This document shows positions 16,453 through 25,119 of a stretch of 64,000 bases of DNA, one piece after another. Origin of the DNA: Clostridium prolinivorans (GTDB lineage: Bacteria > Bacillota > Clostridia > Clostridiales > Clostridiaceae); assembly GCF_004011155.1 (NCBI RefSeq), contig NZ_RJWG01000004.1, forward strand, positions 62,528 through 126,527, in the 5' to 3' direction. Position 1 is the stretch's first letter. Every line of letters begins with the position of its first letter. The notes under the pieces were generated by a model. The model ran no database searches, was not told the DNA's origin, and saw nothing but the letters and a program-made list of their open reading frames with translations. Position numbers and translations under genes: made by a program.

Positions 16453-17469
16453 CTACATATTTTTGAATAATTCTATTGCTTTTTCTTGAGCTTCAATTAT
16501 ATTATCACAGAACTTATCAAATTCTTCATCAAGAATTTGAAGTTTAGGATTAGATAATATATATTCAGCACAAATTTTAACTCCTTCATCAAATCTTATA
16601 GTTGCATTAAAATCTGGCACAAGTCTTTTTATCTTACTATTATCAAATACTGCACAATTAGACTTATCTCCTAAAAGAGGTCCCTTAAAATCTGGTTTGC
16701 ATTTAATAATAAAATCTGAAGATATATGCACTTTTTTTACCTCAACACCAAAAGCTTCTCCTATACAATCATAAATTTTATTCCAAGTTAAAGCTTCATC
16801 AGAAGTAATGTGTATAGTTTCTCCTATAGCAGCACTATTCCCCATTATTCCAACAAAAGCCTTTGCAAAATCTAAATTATAAGTCAGTGTCCATAAAGAA
16901 GTACCATCTCCTGGAATTATGACAGGTTTACCTTTTCTAATACGATCAATAACCTGCCAGCTTCCTTTTTCTCCATGAATAGCAACTGGAATTTTTTCTT
17001 TACTATAAGTATGACTAGGGCGAATTATAGTAATAGGAAAATTATTATTTCTATATTCTTTCATTAAAATATCTTCACATGCTATTTTATTTCTTGAATA
17101 ATCCCAATAAGGATTAATTAAAGGTGTACTTTCGTTAATTTTATAATATAAAAGTGGTTTTTGATACGCTGATGCTGAACTAATAAAAATAAATTGTTTT
17201 GTATTTTTAGAAAATAATCTTATATCACGTTCAATATGTGATGGTACAAATGCAATAAAGTCAGCAACTACATCAAATTTCATTCCTTTAATAAGCTCTG
17301 CAACAGTTTTTTCATCATTAATATCTGCAGTTATAATATTTGCTCCTTTTGGTATACTATCTTTTTTATTTCCTCTATTAAGTAAATATAATTCCCATCC
17401 TTTTTCAACTGCAAGTTTTGATACAGCAGAACTTATAGTTCCTGTCCCTCCAATAAATAGTGCTTTCAT
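16453..17469 (-). CDS. NAD(P)-dependent SDR-type epimerase/reductase family protein
   Basis: An extended short-chain dehydrogenase of 338 aa with the N-terminal dinucleotide motif FIGGTGTISSAV and an IFISSASAYQKP strand. The canonical active-site Tyr-x3-Lys is not clear; the nearest match is YSRNKIACED near residue 128, in which Tyr and Lys are spaced correctly. Substrate unknown. It is the first gene of a likely three-gene unit with the cycloligase and ispH and has a possible sigma-A promoter upstream. A nucleotide-sugar epimerase is one possibility, but nothing nearby names a substrate. Confidence 0.75.
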   Translation of the reverse strand: MKALFIGGTGTISSAVSKLAVEKGWELYLLNRGNKKDSIPKGANIITADINDEKTVAELIKGMKFDVVADFIAFVPSHIERDIRLFSKNTKQFIFISSASAYQKPLLYYKINESTPLINPYWDYSRNKIACEDILMKEYRNNNFPITIIRPSHTYSKEKIPVAIHGEKGSWQVIDRIRKGKPVIIPGDGTSLWTLTYNLDFAKAFVGIMGNSAAIGETIHITSDEALTWNKIYDCIGEAFGVEVKKVHISSDFIIKCKPDFKGPLLGDKSNCAVFDNSKIKRLVPDFNATIRFDEGVKICAEYILSNPKLQILDEEFDKFCDNIIEAQEKAIELFKNM

Positions 17470-17516
17470 TTTAATTCCTCCATTTATAAAAATTTATATT
17501 AATAACTTTTATATTT

Positions 17517-17546
17517 ATTATAATATTTTATAGATTATTTTTCCAA
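17517..17546 (-). promoter_or_regulatory. Candidate sigma-A promoter for the SDR gene
   Basis: On the minus strand TTGGAA (17546-17541), an 18-nt spacer and TATAAT (17522-17517), about 48 bp before the ATG. The -35 box is imperfect in an AT-rich context. Confidence 0.5.
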
Positions 17547-17602
17547 TGAAATCCTTTTTATTTTAAAAATATTTACAAGGTCCATGTAGATGTAAAATTA
17601 GG

Positions 17603-17655
17603 TAAATAAAATTAGGGCTTTTGCATAAATAGATATTTTATTATGCAAAGCCCCT
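17603..17655 (-). terminator. Terminator of the purine operon
   Basis: On the minus strand a long stem, GGGGCTTTGCATAA pairing with TTATGCAAAAGCCC, is followed by TAATTTTATTT. It lies about 20 bp after the stop of the 50-codon ORF, marking the 3' end of the transcript. Confidence 0.82.
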
Positions 17656-17674
17656 ATTATTATTTAATTAAAAT

Positions 17675-17827
17675 TCAATCTTTGTCTTCAAGTTTTCTTT
17701 TAGCTTTATTTATATTTCTTTCATCAAGACCTGTAGTATTTGAAATTTCAGCCATACCTATACCTTTGTCAAGCATCTCTTTAGCATGCTCCATAGCAGT
17801 TTCATGTTTAAATTTTTTATTTTTCAT
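17675..17827 (-). CDS. Small 50-aa HTH-like protein at the end of the purine operon
   Basis: A complete ORF of 50 codons plus TGA, beginning MKNKKFKHETAMEHAKEMLD. A ribosome binding site AAAGGTGG sits about 9 nt upstream of its ATG, and it begins about 40 bp after purD. The middle, GMAEISNTTGLDERNINKAK, has the spacing of a helix-turn-helix of the kind found at the N-terminus of small DNA-binding proteins. The protein is highly charged and has no membrane segment. It is followed directly by the operon terminator. The reverse frame is also open, but has no ribosome binding site. Function unknown; a small regulator or modulator of purine genes would fit its location. Confidence 0.7.
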   Translation of the reverse strand: MKNKKFKHETAMEHAKEMLDKGIGMAEISNTTGLDERNINKAKRKLEDKD

Positions 17828-17868
17828 AAACTTTAACCACCTTTCCTTACAAGGATAGTTTTCCCTTT

Positions 17869-19128
17869 TTAGATGGTTTTATTCTGCTTACCTATATCCT
17901 TTCTATAATATATTTTTTCAAAACTGATTTTATTAATTTCCTTATAAGCTTTATCTCTTGCCTCTTCTAAACTATCTCCTAATGATGTAACTGCAAGAAC
18001 TCTTCCTCCTGATGTTATAAATTTATTTCCATCATATTCTGCTCCAGCAATAAAAGCTTTATCTTCAAGTTTTTCTAATCCATAAATTGTAAAACCAGTC
18101 TCATATTTTAAAGGATATCCTCCTGATGCAGCTACAACAGTACAAGCATGCTTATTTTTCCAGAGAATTTCATTCCCTTCCAGTTTTTTATCTAAAGCTT
18201 TTAAAATAATATCCATAAAGTCACTTTCCATTAAAGGAAGTACTGCTTGAGTTTCAGGATCTCCCATCCTAACATTATACTCAAGATTGTAAACTCCTTT
18301 TTTAGTTATCATAATTCCAAAAAATATAACTCCTATATAATCCATTTCTTCGCTAATTATACCTTTTAAAGTAGGAAACATTATATCTTTTTTAAATTCT
18401 TCTAAAATCTCTTTTGTGCAGTAAGGATTAGGAGAAACTACTCCCATTCCACCTGTGTTAGGCCCTTTATTATCTTCATAAATAGTTTTATGATCTTTAG
18501 CTGATAAAAGAGGAATTATAGTTTTTCCATCAGTAATAGTTAATATTGAAGCTTCAACACCATCTAAATATTCTTCTATTACTATTTTTTTACCAGCTCC
18601 TTTAAATATATCACCTATCATAAAACTTTCTATACATTTTTTAGCTTCTTCAAAGTTTTCACATATAGATACGCCCTTACCTGCTGCTAATCCATCTGCT
18701 TTTATTACTACTGGATAAGAACATTTATATAAATATTCTATGGCCTTTTCTGGTACTTCAAAAACTTCATAAGCTGCTGTTTTTACTTTATATTTTTTCA
18801 TAAAATCTTTAGCAAATGATTTACTTCCTTCAAGTACAGCCGCTTTTTTTGAAGGTCCGAATATTTTTAATCCTTCAGCTTTAAATTTATCTGCAATTCC
18901 ATCAACTAAAGGTATTTCTGGACCAACTACAGTTACATCAATATTATTTTCTTTTGCAAAAGATACAAGTTCATCTATTTTTGATAGGTTAACATTTTCA
19001 CATTTATGTTCAGAACTTGTTCCTCCATTGCCTGGAGCACAATATATTTTATCTACTAAACTGCTTTGTGATAGTTTCCATGCTATGGCATGCTCTCTAC
19101 CGCCATTTCCTATAACTAAAACTTTCAT
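17869..19128 (-). CDS. purD: Phosphoribosylamine-glycine ligase (PurD)
   Basis: ATP-grasp enzyme joining glycine to phosphoribosylamine (GAR synthetase). The 419-aa protein opens MKVLVIGNGGREHAIAWKL. It carries the ATP-grasp segment VVIKADGLAAGKGVSI near residue 143 and GGMGVVSPNPY near residue 223, then NVRMGDPETQAVLPLM near residue 285. It is the last enzyme gene of the purine operon, 24 bp after purH. Confidence 0.96.
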   Translation of the reverse strand: MKVLVIGNGGREHAIAWKLSQSSLVDKIYCAPGNGGTSSEHKCENVNLSKIDELVSFAKENNIDVTVVGPEIPLVDGIADKFKAEGLKIFGPSKKAAVLEGSKSFAKDFMKKYKVKTAAYEVFEVPEKAIEYLYKCSYPVVIKADGLAAGKGVSICENFEEAKKCIESFMIGDIFKGAGKKIVIEEYLDGVEASILTITDGKTIIPLLSAKDHKTIYEDNKGPNTGGMGVVSPNPYCTKEILEEFKKDIMFPTLKGIISEEMDYIGVIFFGIMITKKGVYNLEYNVRMGDPETQAVLPLMESDFMDIILKALDKKLEGNEILWKNKHACTVVAASGGYPLKYETGFTIYGLEKLEDKAFIAGAEYDGNKFITSGGRVLAVTSLGDSLEEARDKAYKEINKISFEKIYYRKDIGKQNKTI

Positions 19129-19152
19129 TTGTTCACCACCAACACAATGTAT

Positions 19153-20652
19153 TTAATGTTTAAAATGTCTTATACCTGTAAATACCATAGATATTCCATT
19201 CTTGTTACATTCTTCTATAGATTCTTCGTCTCTTATAGATCCACCTGGTTGAATAATTGCTTTTATATTATGTTTAGCAGCTTCTTCTACTACATCTTTA
19301 AATGGGAAAAATGCATCTGATGCCAAAACGACTCCATCTTTTGCTCTATCTAAAGCTTGTACTGCTGCCCAGATTCTATTTGTCTGTCCTCCAGCTATTC
19401 CTTTAGCCATACCATCTCTTACTACTACAATAGCATTAGATTTAACATATTTAACAACTTTCATTCCAAACAATAAATCTTTAAGTTCATCTTCGCTAGG
19501 TTTTTTTTCTGTTACATAATTAAGTTCACCTATAAGTTTATTGTCTCTGCTTTGTATAAGTACTCCGCCATCTACAGAAACAAACTCAAATTTATCTTGT
19601 GGACTTACTTCTCCTTTTATAACTCTCAAATTTTTCTTCTTCTTTAAAATTTCTAAAGCTTCTTCTTCAAAATCAGGAGCTATTACTATTTCTAAGAATA
19701 TCTTTGTAAGTTCTTCAGCGGTATATTTATCTAATTTTTTATTAAAAGCAACTATTCCTCCAAAAATAGACATAGGATCACAATCATAAGCTTTTTTATA
19801 AACTTCTAAAAGATTTTCTCCTACAGCTACTCCACAAGGAGTATTATGTTTAAGAGCACAACAAGCTGTTTCTTCAAATTCATTAACAACTTTCCATGCT
19901 ATATCCATATCTTTTATATTATTATAAGAAAGTTCTTTTCCATTTAGCTGAACAAAGTTTTTCATGGCACCTTTACCATGTGCTGCTGTATAATAAGCTG
20001 CACTTTGATGAGGATTTTCTCCATATCTTAAATTTATATTCTTTTTATAAGAAAAAGTTAAATATTCAGGATAATCTTCTTCAAGTAAGAAATTACTTAT
20101 AGCTCCATCATAAGCTGACATAAGATTAAATACTTTTCCTGCAAGATATTTTCTTGTACTTATATCAACTTCACCATTATTTTGCAATTGATTTATCACA
20201 TTTTCATAGTCTTTAACATCAGATAATACAATTACATCTTTAAAGTTTTTAGCTGCAGCTCTAAGCATTGTTGGTCCGCCTATATCTATAAATTCTATCT
20301 TTTCTTCAAAGGATAAATCTTCATCAACCTTTTGAAAAAATGGATATAAATTTACTACTACCATATCAATAGTATCTATACCTTTTCTTTTTATTGTTTC
20401 CATATGTTCTTTGTTATCTCTTATAGCTAATATTCCTCCATGAATAACAGGATGAAGTGTTTTTACTCTTCCATCTAATATTTCTTCAAAACCAGTAACA
20501 TCAGAAACTTCAGTAACACTTATTCCATTTTCTTTTAAATATTTAAAAGTGCCTCCAGTTGATAATATTTCTACATCTTTACTTTTTAAAAATTTTGCAA
20601 GTTCAAGCAAACCTGTTTTATCATAAACACTTATTAATGCTCTTTTTAACAT
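19153..20652 (-). CDS. purH: Bifunctional AICAR transformylase/IMP cyclohydrolase (PurH)
   Basis: Carries out the last two steps of IMP synthesis. The N-terminal cyclohydrolase domain (MGS-like) opens with [18 protein letters not shown] and includes [10 protein letters not shown]. The transformylase domain has [15 protein letters not shown] near residue 203, the Lys-His motif [10 protein letters not shown] near residue 260, and ends [15 protein letters not shown]. It has 499 aa. A 19-bp-arm palindrome lies immediately upstream of its ribosome binding site. Confidence 0.96.
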   Translation of the reverse strand: MLKRALISVYDKTGLLELAKFLKSKDVEILSTGGTFKYLKENGISVTEVSDVTGFEEILDGRVKTLHPVIHGGILAIRDNKEHMETIKRKGIDTIDMVVVNLYPFFQKVDEDLSFEEKIEFIDIGGPTMLRAAAKNFKDVIVLSDVKDYENVINQLQNNGEVDISTRKYLAGKVFNLMSAYDGAISNFLLEEDYPEYLTFSYKKNINLRYGENPHQSAAYYTAAHGKGAMKNFVQLNGKELSYNNIKDMDIAWKVVNEFEETACCALKHNTPCGVAVGENLLEVYKKAYDCDPMSIFGGIVAFNKKLDKYTAEELTKIFLEIVIAPDFEEEALEILKKKKNLRVIKGEVSPQDKFEFVSVDGGVLIQSRDNKLIGELNYVTEKKPSEDELKDLLFGMKVVKYVKSNAIVVVRDGMAKGIAGGQTNRIWAAVQALDRAKDGVVLASDAFFPFKDVVEEAAKHNIKAIIQPGGSIRDEESIEECNKNGISMVFTGIRHFKH

Positions 20653-20670
20653 TTCAAATACCTCCTAAAT

Positions 20671-20708
20671 TTTTTATAAACATATGTAATTACATATGTT
20701 TATAAAAA
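20671..20708 (-). repeat. Perfect 38-bp palindrome before purH
   Basis: Arms of 19 bp with no spacer, centred on AATT (core ACATATGTAATTACATATGT). In the purine mRNA it forms a long AU hairpin that ends about 4 nt before the purH Shine-Dalgarno AGGAGGT. No U-run follows, so it is not a normal terminator. It may be an RNase processing site, a translation-control stem or a protein-binding palindrome. Confidence 0.75.
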
Positions 20709-20810
20709 TTGACGTTTATATATTTACTTTATCATAGTAAATTAATAAATCAAGTATTTCAATAATTGTTATACCAATTAAAATATACAATATTTTTTAG
20801 GCTATAATTT

Positions 20811-21419
20811 TTATAGAATAATAACTTTTCTTCCATCTACTTTTATTCTTTTTTCAGCTATAAGTTTAATTACTTCAGGCAAAAGCTTATGCTCTTCTAA
20901 AAGTACTCTTTGCTGAAGAATATCTGCAGTATCTTCAGGATAAACAGGAACTACTCTTTGTGCAATAATAGCTCCTGTATCTGTTCCTTCATCTACAAAA
21001 TGTACAGTGCATCCTGAATATTTAACTCCATATTCAACAGCCTTTTCATGAACTTTAATTCCATACATTTTAGGACCGCAAAAAGCTGGAATAAGTGAAG
21101 GATGAATATTTATTATTTTATTTCTAAAACATTCAATAAAATTTTTATCTAAAATTGATAAAAATCCTGCAAGTACTATTAAATCAACTTTTCCTAAAGT
21201 TAAATCCAAAATTTTACTAGAAAGAGTATTTTTATATATTTTTCTATCTACAACATAAGTTTTTATTCCTTTTATTTTTGCTCTTTCAATACCAAATATT
21301 CCTTCTCTATCACTTATTACCATTTCTATACTGCAATTTAAATAACCACTTTCTATGCTATCTATAATTGCTTGAAGGTTTGTGCCATTACCTGAAACTA
21401 AAACTGCTATTTTAAGCAA
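20811..21419 (-). CDS. purN: Phosphoribosylglycinamide formyltransferase (PurN)
   Basis: Transfers a formyl group from 10-formyl-THF to GAR. The 202-aa protein has the N-terminal VLVSGNGTNLQAIID phosphate-binding loop, the catalytic core KIINIHPSLIPAF near residue 105, and SGCTVHFVDEGTDTG near residue 136. It overlaps purM by 13 bp. Confidence 0.95.
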   Translation of the reverse strand: MLKIAVLVSGNGTNLQAIIDSIESGYLNCSIEMVISDREGIFGIERAKIKGIKTYVVDRKIYKNTLSSKILDLTLGKVDLIVLAGFLSILDKNFIECFRNKIINIHPSLIPAFCGPKMYGIKVHEKAVEYGVKYSGCTVHFVDEGTDTGAIIAQRVVPVYPEDTADILQQRVLLEEHKLLPEVIKLIAEKRIKVDGRKVIIL

Positions 21420-22402
21420 ACTCCTGCACCTCCAGCTTCTACATAACCTATCTCATAAGCTTTCTCTCCTAAATTTTCTAAAGCTTTTATTATATTTTCA
21501 CTATCTTTTTTACTTACACAAAGAACAAATCCTATTCCCATATTAAATGTATTAAACATATGTTCTTCTGCAATTCCTAAAGACATAATATATTTAAAAA
21601 TTTCTGGAGTTTCGAAACTATTTTTATTTATTACAGCAGTAAAATTGTTTTTAAACATTCTTGGAATATTTTCATAAAATCCTCCACCTGTTATATGCGC
21701 CATTCCTTTTATATCAAAACTTTCTAAAAGCTTCAATATAGGCTTTACATATATCTTTGTTGGCGTTAAAAGAACTTCTCCAATAGTTTTACCTTTAAAA
21801 TCCATATTTAAGTCTGTTATAAGCTTTCTGACTAAAGAATAACCATTGCTGTGTATTCCAGAAGATTTAATACCTATAAGGATATCTCCTTCTTCAATAT
21901 TTCCTCCGTCTATTATTTTATCTTTTTCTACTATTCCAACTGAAAATCCAGCTATATCATATTCACCATCTCTATAAAATCCAGGCATCTCTGCAGTTTC
22001 TCCTCCAATTAATGCACAGCCTGCTTGTATACATCCATTTGATACTCCCTTAACTAAACTTTCTGCTACCTCTGCTTCAAGCTTCCCACAAGCTAAATAG
22101 TCTAAGAAAAAAAGAGGCTTAGCTCCATGGCATAAAATATCATTAACACACATAGCTACACAGTCTATTCCAACAGTATCATATTTTTTCATTTTAAAAG
22201 CTATATCAAGCTTTGTACCTACTCCATCTGTTCCAGATACTAAAACTGGATTTTTATAATTTCCTATTTCAAACATACCTGCAAAACTTCCTATATTATT
22301 TATAACTCCTGGTATGAATGTTTTTTTAGCATGTTCTTTAATTAAATTAACAGATTTATAACCTTCTTCTATATTAACTCCAGAATCTTTATAAGTTATC
22401 AT
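21407..22402 (-). CDS. purM: Phosphoribosylformylglycinamidine cyclo-ligase (PurM)
   Basis: ATP-dependent closure of the imidazole ring to AIR. The 331-aa protein has the family signature GTDGVGTKLDIAF near residue 59, CVNDILCHGAKPLFFLDY near residue 86, GGETAEMPGFY near residue 135 and HITGGGFYENIPR near residue 235. It follows purF after 65 bp and overlaps purN. Confidence 0.96.
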   Translation of the reverse strand: MITYKDSGVNIEEGYKSVNLIKEHAKKTFIPGVINNIGSFAGMFEIGNYKNPVLVSGTDGVGTKLDIAFKMKKYDTVGIDCVAMCVNDILCHGAKPLFFLDYLACGKLEAEVAESLVKGVSNGCIQAGCALIGGETAEMPGFYRDGEYDIAGFSVGIVEKDKIIDGGNIEEGDILIGIKSSGIHSNGYSLVRKLITDLNMDFKGKTIGEVLLTPTKIYVKPILKLLESFDIKGMAHITGGGFYENIPRMFKNNFTAVINKNSFETPEIFKYIMSLGIAEEHMFNTFNMGIGFVLCVSKKDSENIIKALENLGEKAYEIGYVEAGGAGVCLK

Positions 22403-22467
22403 TTAATTTTCTCCTTTCACAAAGCACTAGGCAGTTTAAATTTATTATTATCCACTTTATTTTTTTA

Positions 22468-23889
22468 TTAAATACCATCTAAGTTTTTAATTTCTAAATG
22501 ATTTTTGTTTGTTTCCATAGGAGCAGCTACAGGATATATACCATTAAAACACCCTAAGCAAAATTTATTAACTGATCCTAAAGTTTTAAGCAAACCCTTT
22601 AAACTTAGATAAGCTAAGCTATCTGCCGCTATTTCTTCCTTTATGCTTTCTATATCAAGCTGTGCTCCTATAAGTTCTTTTCTGTAGGGAGTATCTATTC
22701 CAAAATAGCATGGATATTTTACTACTGGAGAAGCTACCCTAAAATGTACTTCTAATGCTCCTGCTTTTTTCAAAGATTCTACAAGTTTTCTACTTGTAGT
22801 TCCTCTAACTATAGAATCATCTATAAGAATTACTCTTTTATTTTCTACATTTATTTTAAGTGGATTTAGTTTTACTGTAACTGCCTTTTCTCTAAGTTCT
22901 TGAGAAGGAGTTATAAAAGTTCTCCCTACATATTTATTTTTTATAAATCCTAAACTATAAGGTATACCTGAAGCTTTAGAATATCCCATAGCCGCTGCTA
23001 TCCCAGAATCTGGAACGCCTATTACTATATCTGCATCTACAGGACTCTCTTTAAAAAGTTCTTCTCCAGCTTTAAACCTTGCTTCATATACATTTATCCC
23101 ATCGATTATACTATCAGGTCTTGCAAAATAAATATATTCAAATGAACATATCTCATGTTTTGCTCTTTCATTGAAATCTATAGATTTTAGTCCATTATTA
23201 TCTATAATAACTATCTCTCCTGGCCTTACATCTCTTATAAATTCTGCACCTACAGCGTCTAAAGCACAACTTTCAGAACACAAAATAAAATTTTCATCTA
23301 ACTTTCCTATACAAAGTGGTCTTATTCCATTTGGATCTCTTACTCCAATAAGTTTATCTTCAGTTAATATAACTATTGCATAAGAACCTTTAATTGCAGA
23401 AATAGCATCTACAACTGCACTCTCTATTCCTCTTTTTGCACCTCTTGCAATTAAATTTAATATTACTTCGGAATCACTAGAAGTTTGAAATATACATCCT
23501 CCATCTTCTAAAAGTTCTCTTATAATATCTGCATTTACTAAATTACCATTATGCGCTATTGCAATATTCCCTAATTTATATTTCCCTAAAATAGGCTGTG
23601 CATTATTTATATCGCTAGATCCTGTAGTAGAATATCTTACATGTCCAATACCTATGTTCCCTTTTAAAGAAATTAAATCATTTTTTTGAAATACTTCAGA
23701 TACTAGTCCCATATCCTTATAATAATTAATTTCTTTGCCATTAGAAACTGCTATACCTGCACTTTCTTGACCTCTATGCTGAAGAGCATAAAGGCCATAA
23801 TAAATTATTGAAGCTGCATTATCATAATTATTAGTAAAAATTCCAAAAACTCCACATTCTTCTTTTAATTTATCATTTCCTATATCCAC
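22468..23889 (-). CDS. purF: Amidophosphoribosyltransferase (PurF)
   Basis: The committed step of purine synthesis: PRPP plus glutamine gives phosphoribosylamine. The 473-aa protein begins with an 11-residue propeptide before the catalytic Cys12 in EECGVFGIF. The PRPP-binding loop VILIDDSIVRGTTS lies near residue 353. The cysteines in NKFCLGCFNG near residue 443, with an earlier Cys, match the [4Fe-4S] ligands of the Bacillus-type enzyme, so it is probably oxygen-sensitive. Confidence 0.96.
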   Translation of the reverse strand: MDIGNDKLKEECGVFGIFTNNYDNAASIIYYGLYALQHRGQESAGIAVSNGKEINYYKDMGLVSEVFQKNDLISLKGNIGIGHVRYSTTGSSDINNAQPILGKYKLGNIAIAHNGNLVNADIIRELLEDGGCIFQTSSDSEVILNLIARGAKRGIESAVVDAISAIKGSYAIVILTEDKLIGVRDPNGIRPLCIGKLDENFILCSESCALDAVGAEFIRDVRPGEIVIIDNNGLKSIDFNERAKHEICSFEYIYFARPDSIIDGINVYEARFKAGEELFKESPVDADIVIGVPDSGIAAAMGYSKASGIPYSLGFIKNKYVGRTFITPSQELREKAVTVKLNPLKINVENKRVILIDDSIVRGTTSRKLVESLKKAGALEVHFRVASPVVKYPCYFGIDTPYRKELIGAQLDIESIKEEIAADSLAYLSLKGLLKTLGSVNKFCLGCFNGIYPVAAPMETNKNHLEIKNLDGI

Positions 23890-23915
23890 GCTGTTTCCCC
23901 TTCCTGTTTTTAACC

Positions 23916-24629
23916 TTATACTCCTTTGCTTATTCTGTTTAATATTTCTTCATAAGCTTCTTTTACACTTCCTAAATCTCTTCTAAATCTATCCTTATCA
24001 AGTTTTTCGTTAGTTGTAGCATCCCAAAATCTACAAGTATCTGGAGATATTTCGTCTGCTAGTACTATTTCTCCATCCTTTGTCTTTCCAAACTCTAATT
24101 TGAAATCTATAAGTTTAATATTTTGCTTTATGAAAAAATCTTTTAATATGTTATTAATTTCAGCGGTCATGCTGTATATAGTTTTTAATTCATCGAAAGT
24201 AGCAGCACCTATTGCAACTGCATGATAATCATTTATTAAAGGATCTCCTAATTCATCATTTTTATAGCTTAACTCAAAAACTGTTGTTTGAAGTTTATAT
24301 CCTTCCTCAAGTCCAAGCCTTTTTGCCATACTTCCAGCAGCAACATTTCTTACAATAACCTCTAGTGGAATTATTTCAACTTTTTTGCAAAGTTGTTCTC
24401 TTTCATTAAGCTTTTTTATAAAATGAGTTTTAACCTGACGGCTTTCAAGAAGCTCAAAGATATAAGAAGCAATAGTGTTATTTAAAACTCCTTTATCTGC
24501 TATTTCTCCTTTTTTCTCTCCATTAAAAGCAGTAGCGTCATCTTTATAGTATATAATTACCTTATCACTATCTTCTGTTTTGTAAATTTTTTTAGCTTTT
24601 CCTTCATATAGCATTTCAAGTTTTTCCAT
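23916..24629 (-). CDS. purC: SAICAR synthetase (PurC)
   Basis: Joins aspartate to CAIR in an ATP-dependent step. The 237-aa protein has [14 protein letters not shown] at the start, [20 protein letters not shown] near residue 88, and [12 protein letters not shown] near residue 190. Its ATG shares one base with the purE stop (TAATG), so translation is coupled. Confidence 0.96.
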   Translation of the reverse strand: MEKLEMLYEGKAKKIYKTEDSDKVIIYYKDDATAFNGEKKGEIADKGVLNNTIASYIFELLESRQVKTHFIKKLNEREQLCKKVEIIPLEVIVRNVAAGSMAKRLGLEEGYKLQTTVFELSYKNDELGDPLINDYHAVAIGAATFDELKTIYSMTAEINNILKDFFIKQNIKLIDFKLEFGKTKDGEIVLADEISPDTCRFWDATTNEKLDKDRFRRDLGSVKEAYEEILNRISKGV

Positions 24630-25108
24630 TAAAAATTCACTCCTTCATTATTTTCTTTTATAAATTTATCTTTCATATTTTGTCTATAATTTTTTAATTT
24701 TTCTTTAAGTTCTGGATATTTTAAAGATAACATTTCAACAGCTAAAATCCCAGCGTTATAACTATTATTTATAGCAACTGCAGCAACAGGTATAGATTTT
24801 GGCATTTGAACAATTGAAAAAAGTGAATCTAATCCATTTAATGCTGCATTTATAGGAACACCTATAACAGGGAGGATTGTATGTGATGCAATCACTCCAG
24901 GAAGATGTGCAGCAAGTCCTGCTCCTGCAATTATGCAATCATATTCCTGCTCTTCTAATTCTTTTATAACTTCCATAAGCTTTTCTGGAACTCTATGAGC
25001 TGAAAGTATATATGCTTTATGCTCTACATTAAATTCTTTTAAAGCTTCTGAAGCTCCTTTCATAACTTGTATATCGGATTTACTTCCAAAAATAATAGCA
25101 ACTTTCAT
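24629..25108 (-). CDS. purE: N5-CAIR mutase (PurE, class I)
   Basis: Rearranges N5-CAIR to CAIR. The 159-aa protein has the class-I signature [12 protein letters not shown] near residue 8, SAHRVPEKL near residue 40, [16 protein letters not shown] near residue 60, and [18 protein letters not shown] near residue 90. No purK is present in the operon: the N5-CAIR synthetase either lies elsewhere or is absent. It lies 11 bp after purL. Confidence 0.95.
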   Translation of the reverse strand: MKVAIIFGSKSDIQVMKGASEALKEFNVEHKAYILSAHRVPEKLMEVIKELEEQEYDCIIAGAGLAAHLPGVIASHTILPVIGVPINAALNGLDSLFSIVQMPKSIPVAAVAINNSYNAGILAVEMLSLKYPELKEKLKNYRQNMKDKFIKENNEGVNF

Positions 25109-25119
25109 TTTAATTCCTC

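Noticed and set aside
17643-17858. Plus-strand open frame of 71 codons
   Set aside because: No ribosome binding site. The minus strand of the same stretch holds a 50-codon ORF with a good site and a terminator, which explains the region better.
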